6,118 nucleotides of DNA from Lachnospiraceae bacterium (GTDB taxonomy: Bacteria > Bacillota > Clostridia > Lachnospirales > Lachnospiraceae), in the NCBI GenBank assembly GCA_017476305.1, contig JAFVAA010000784.1:1-6118 (forward strand), read 5' to 3'. A model generated the notes under the pieces. The model was not told where the DNA came from and searched no databases. It worked only from the letters and a program-made list of their open reading frames with translations. A program made the position numbers and the translations under genes. How positions within the stretch are numbered: the stretch's first letter is position 1; the number at the start of each line of letters is the position of its first letter. Of the stretch, positions 4,784-6,118 are shown in pieces.

Positions 4784-6118
4784 ACTGTGACGGCTTTTCT
4801 ACCTTGTAGTCAGACCATGAGGTAGTCTTTGAAGCTCCGGATACATCTGCAGTTTTGCTGTAGCTTGTGACAGTAATTGTATACTTTCCGGTACCTTTTA
4901 CCAGGACCTTTCCGTTTGTATCCTGGATGGTAACGGTTTTTCCATCCGCATCCTTGATGGTACCTGCACAGTATAAGTTTGTCACCGTGCTGTCACCGGT
5001 TACTACCCATGTAGAACCCTTTTCAATATAGAGATTGCAGTATCCGTCTCCACCGCTGCCGGCATTGGATTCATCCTGTGTGACAGCTCCTTTTAACGTG
5101 CTGTTTTTTGTCATATAGAAGTCCAGCTTGCTGATGCTGTCCCAGATGACATCACCCTCCATTTTCTGTTTGATAGCTGTAAACAGGCAGTCGGCACCAT
5201 TGCTTCCAGAGCTTCCCCAGCCTCTTTCGTTACTGTTTCCGGTACATTTTAAGAAGAAGTCACTATCCTTCGCATAGGTAATATCTACATCGGACAGGGT
5301 AATCGTAGATTCCGTATTTGTGGTATAGAACATGCCACCGTTTTTCGCTGTCAGTGTTCCACCGTTCATCTCAAAAATACTGTTTCCTTCCTCGGAATCC
5401 CCGGACATGCTCTGATACAGGATGACATTCCAGGTGCAGTCATTCTGGCTGTCTTCCGGCATATTTCCTGTCAGGCTGCAGTCAAACAGGTGAATGGAGT
5501 TGCGTCCCTCGATACAGATGGCTTCGGAACCCGTAGCAGTGAGGTCTGCATTGTTTACGGAAATATCCGCCGTACTGTAGATGGCAGGGGAGCCCTTTCC
5601 GTTTGAAGTATAGCTTCCACCGTCCACGACCATTGTACCGCCGCCACGGTCACTGCGGATGGCAGCAGAGGACTGACCATTTGTTTCTATAGTTGTATCC
5701 CAGGCATATAATGTACCTCCTCCCGCTACGTGGATTCCTCCGGAAGTACCCTGCTTTGTGGTAATCGTGCTGTTTGCAATATACGCCTTTGTTTTTTCCG
5801 AGTAGGCAAAAAGTCCCGCACCGCCTGCAGCATCGGTTGTGATGGTTGTATCCTTTACATAGGTGGTTCCCTCTGTCGTTAAAATCGCAGCTCCCACCCC
5901 GTAAAAGCTGGAGGAATCCCCGCCTGTACTGTCAGAGGAGGATCTGTCGATCGTGCCCTTTTCTACCGTTACGGATGCGCCACCGGAAACCAGGACGGCG
6001 TTTTCATCCGTTCCCGTAGAGGAGATATTTTCTCCGGATACCGTACTGTCCTTTGTGTATTCCTTTACGGAATCATAGCTTTCCGGCTGGCTGGCAGAGC
6101 CACCGCCAGGGCCTCCTG
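4776..6118 (-). CDS. Secreted right-handed parallel beta-helix protein, C-terminal part (5' end outside window)
   Basis: 446 residues are visible and the frame stays open through the right edge. The GTG at 5895-5897 is an internal valine codon, not a start. The visible part opens with a Gly-rich stretch (GGPGGGSASQPES), then about a dozen degenerate rungs of roughly 20-33 residues rich in Thr, Ser, Gly and Asn. Examples are GAAILTTEGTTYVKDTTIT, GGIHVAGGGTLYAWDTTIE and PAIYSTADISVNNADLTA. This pattern is typical of right-handed beta-helix surface proteins (pectate-lyase-like or adhesin-like folds). No catalytic motif is recognisable, so enzyme activity is not claimed. The C terminus (TTSWSDYKVEKPSQLS) has no LPxTG motif or membrane anchor, so any anchoring or signal sequence must be at the missing N terminus; export is inferred from composition. 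Seven cysteines are visible. Its position just upstream of the regulator and kinase genes suggests, but does not prove, a regulatory link. Confidence 0.8.
   Translation of the reverse strand, partial: GGPGGGSASQPESYDSVKEYTKDSTVSGENISSTGTDENAVLVSGGASVTVEKGTIDRSSSDSTGGDSSSFYGVGAAILTTEGTTYVKDTTITTDAAGGAGLFAYSEKTKAYIANSTITTKQGTSGGIHVAGGGTLYAWDTTIETNGQSSAAIRSDRGGGTMVVDGGSYTSNGKGSPAIYSTADISVNNADLTATGSEAICIEGRNSIHLFDCSLTGNMPEDSQNDCTWNVILYQSMSGDSEEGNSIFEMNGGTLTAKNGGMFYTTNTESTITLSDVDITYAKDSDFFLKCTGNSNERGWGSSGSNGADCLFTAIKQKMEGDVIWDSISKLDFYMTKNSTLKGAVTQDESNAGSGGDGYCNLYIEKGSTWVVTGDSTVTNLYCAGTIKDADGKTVTIQDTNGKVLVKGTGKYTITVTSYSKTADVSGASKTTSWSDYKVEKPSQLS

Noticed and set aside
4776..5897. Complete 373-residue gene starting at a GTG at 5897
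   Set aside because: The frame continues for 73 more codons to the window edge with the same beta-helix-like composition; the GTG is an internal valine.
1..6118. A new multi-gene defence, mobile or biosynthetic system
   Set aside because: All genes belong to familiar families with ordinary spacing and orientation; no transposase, integrase, nuclease, toxin-antitoxin pair, CRISPR repeats, reverse transcriptase or structured RNA gene was visible on either strand.

Overview
The window looks like chromosome from a low-to-mid GC Gram-positive anaerobe, most likely a clostridial/Lachnospiraceae-type gut bacterium. This is inferred from strong AGGAGG-like ribosome binding sites, ATG starts, A/T-rich intergenic promoters, and a hybrid kinase with a C-terminal HPt domain beside a secreted beta-helix protein. 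No database search was possible, so the taxonomic call is a guess from style.

Layout from left to right. (1) The 3' end of a large plus-strand sensor protein: the last strand and helix of a receiver domain, a charged linker holding a 15-residue repeat, then a complete HPt domain. (2) A compact hairpin that overlaps both stop codons of this gene and the converging next gene, and reads as an intrinsic terminator in both directions. (3) A minus-strand membrane acyltransferase (Acyltransferase 3 / OpgC-like). (4) A 187-bp divergent promoter region. (5) A plus-strand histidine phosphatase (phosphoglycerate mutase-like). (6) A minus-strand two-component pair, with an OmpR/PhoB-type regulator upstream of its membrane histidine kinase. 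They are separated by 87 bp that contain a perfect 12-bp hairpin. (7) A 141-bp intergenic region with candidate promoters. (8) The 3' part of a minus-strand secreted right-handed parallel beta-helix protein, open at the right edge of the window.

How the genes may work together. The regulator and kinase form one transcription unit and almost certainly act as a cognate pair. The beta-helix gene lies directly upstream in the same direction, so it could be co-transcribed with them or be their target, but nothing in the sequence proves this. The hybrid kinase/HPt protein, the acyltransferase and the phosphatase show no clear pathway link to one another or to the two-component pair.

No RNA genes, mobile elements, CRISPR arrays or phage genes were seen, and no gene-free stretch exceeds 300 bases. 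I found no convincing new multi-gene system. The points most worth a second look are the linker repeats, the hairpin inside the two-component operon, the bidirectional terminator built into two gene ends, the unusual sensor segment of the kinase, and the cysteine-containing beta-helix protein next to the two-component genes.
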